This document shows positions 4,761-5,088 of a DNA stretch of 5,088 nt, piece by piece. The position numbers and the translations under genes were made by a program. This DNA is from Bacillota bacterium. Lineage in GTDB: Bacteria; Bacillota; Clostridia; Peptostreptococcales; Anaerovoracaceae. The notes below the pieces were generated by a model, which saw only the letters and a list, made by a program, of their open reading frames with translations, did no database searches and was not told the origin of the DNA. Each line of letters starts with the position of its first letter. Position 1 is the first letter of the stretch. The stretch is taken from the NCBI GenBank assembly GCA_016302545.1, contig JAEDNK010000100.1:1-5088 (forward strand), given 5' to 3'.

Positions 4761-4826
4761 ATTTGCACAAAAATTTCCAGTAAATCGTCATGGATGCCCC
4801 TCGATCTACCGGTGCGGCATCAGAAC

Positions 4827-5088
4827 TTAAGATACAATCTTAAATCCCGCTTCTGTCAGGGCATCCTTAATCTCTTTTATCTGCTCGAAATCGCGGGTCT
4901 CCATACCTATCTTGAGGAAGCAGCTGGAGATAGCCATATTAGCATCGGAACGCTCGTGGTGAACGCTTATTACATTGCCGCCGCAGTTGGATATGATGGA
5001 GCTTACGCCTACCAGCTGGCCCGGCTTGTCCTCCAGGGCAATCTGCAGAGTTGTGGTCCTGCCTGTGGTCACCAGACCTCTGGTTATT
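4827..5088 (-). CDS. ilvA: Threonine ammonia-lyase, C-terminal ACT domain (N-terminus outside window)
   Basis: The 86 visible residues end a PLP-dependent threonine ammonia-lyase (threonine dehydratase), which converts threonine to 2-oxobutanoate and ammonia, feeding isoleucine synthesis or threonine catabolism. The frame is open to the window edge and reads ITRGLVTTGR, the usual link from the catalytic domain. It then gives the ACT regulatory domain, with LQIALEDKPGQLVGVSSII, NVISVHHERSD and CFLKIGMETRD. The single short ACT domain and the RGLVTTGR linker fit the shorter enzymes of about 400 residues (often annotated ilvA or tdcB) rather than the long two-domain biosynthetic form. A GTG at 5072 could be taken for a start, but the homology continues upstream of it. 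The PLP lysine and catalytic domain are not in view. The symbol is the family name; the physiological role (biosynthetic or catabolic) cannot be told here. Confidence 0.9.
   Translation of the reverse strand, partial: ITRGLVTTGRTTTLQIALEDKPGQLVGVSSIISNCGGNVISVHHERSDANMAISSCFLKIGMETRDFEQIKEIKDALTEAGFKIVS

Larger units (their letters stand above)
4348..4826. other. AT-rich intergenic region between the threonine ammonia-lyase and MGMT-fold genes
   Basis: No frame here looks coding on either strand. The region holds the threonine ammonia-lyase terminator (4717-4760), inverted and direct repeats between 4452 and 4677, and the ribosome binding site of the MGMT-fold gene. The MGMT-fold promoter should lie between about 4360 and 4440. 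Candidate -10s on the minus strand (TAAAAT near 4386-4381, TAGTAT near 4377-4372) lack a good -35, so I do not call one. Confidence 0.7.

Noticed and set aside
5070..5072. GTG as start of a free-standing 81-residue ACT protein
   Set aside because: The frame continues upstream to the window edge with ITRGL, the normal linker in threonine ammonia-lyase.

Overview
The window looks like chromosomal DNA from an anaerobic, low-to-mid GC Bacillota, probably class Clostridia. The evidence is the strong purine-rich Shine-Dalgarno sites, consensus sigma-A-type promoters, U-rich intrinsic terminators, and clostridial protein types: a small ferredoxin:thioredoxin-reductase-like protein, a QueT S-component, a Cys-less MGMT-fold protein, and a DUF3795-type start. 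I cannot name a genus. Every gene I support is on the minus strand, so transcription runs from high to low coordinates.

In transcription order: (1) 5088-4827 is the C-terminal ACT domain of a threonine ammonia-lyase cut by the window edge, with its own terminator at 4760-4717. (2) 4826-4348 is an AT-rich non-coding stretch with a pair of inverted and direct repeats. (3) 4347-3868 encodes a Cys-free alkyltransferase-like (MGMT-fold) protein that ends in a terminator at 3853-3819. (4) Immediately after comes a near-perfect promoter whose 17-bp spacer is filled by an 18-bp palindrome, with a degenerate second copy at the predicted transcription start. It drives a TetR regulator and three tightly coupled small genes: a membrane-anchored protein, a CDP-alcohol phosphatidyltransferase-like protein, and a 28-residue Cys-rich peptide matching a DUF3795 N-terminus. 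(5) A second promoter near 2457-2429 drives an EcsC-family protein, queT, a 66-residue FTR-like protein and probably a D-2-hydroxyacid dehydrogenase that leaves the window at base 1.

The most unusual region is (4). By comparison with what I remember of each family, all three genes behind the TetR repressor appear to lack internal segments, yet each keeps its start, ribosome binding site, frame and overlap or abutment with its neighbour. The phosphatidyltransferase-like protein has both family ends but none of the catalytic Asp-rich motif. This could be an operon under reduction, a set of functional miniaturised proteins, or an assembly artefact. The sequence alone cannot decide.

Region (5) joins queuosine-precursor uptake, a thiol/iron-sulfur redox protein and a membrane-associated EcsC protein in one translationally coupled unit. 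I see no CRISPR array, rRNA, tRNA, transposase or integrase gene, and no convincing riboswitch.
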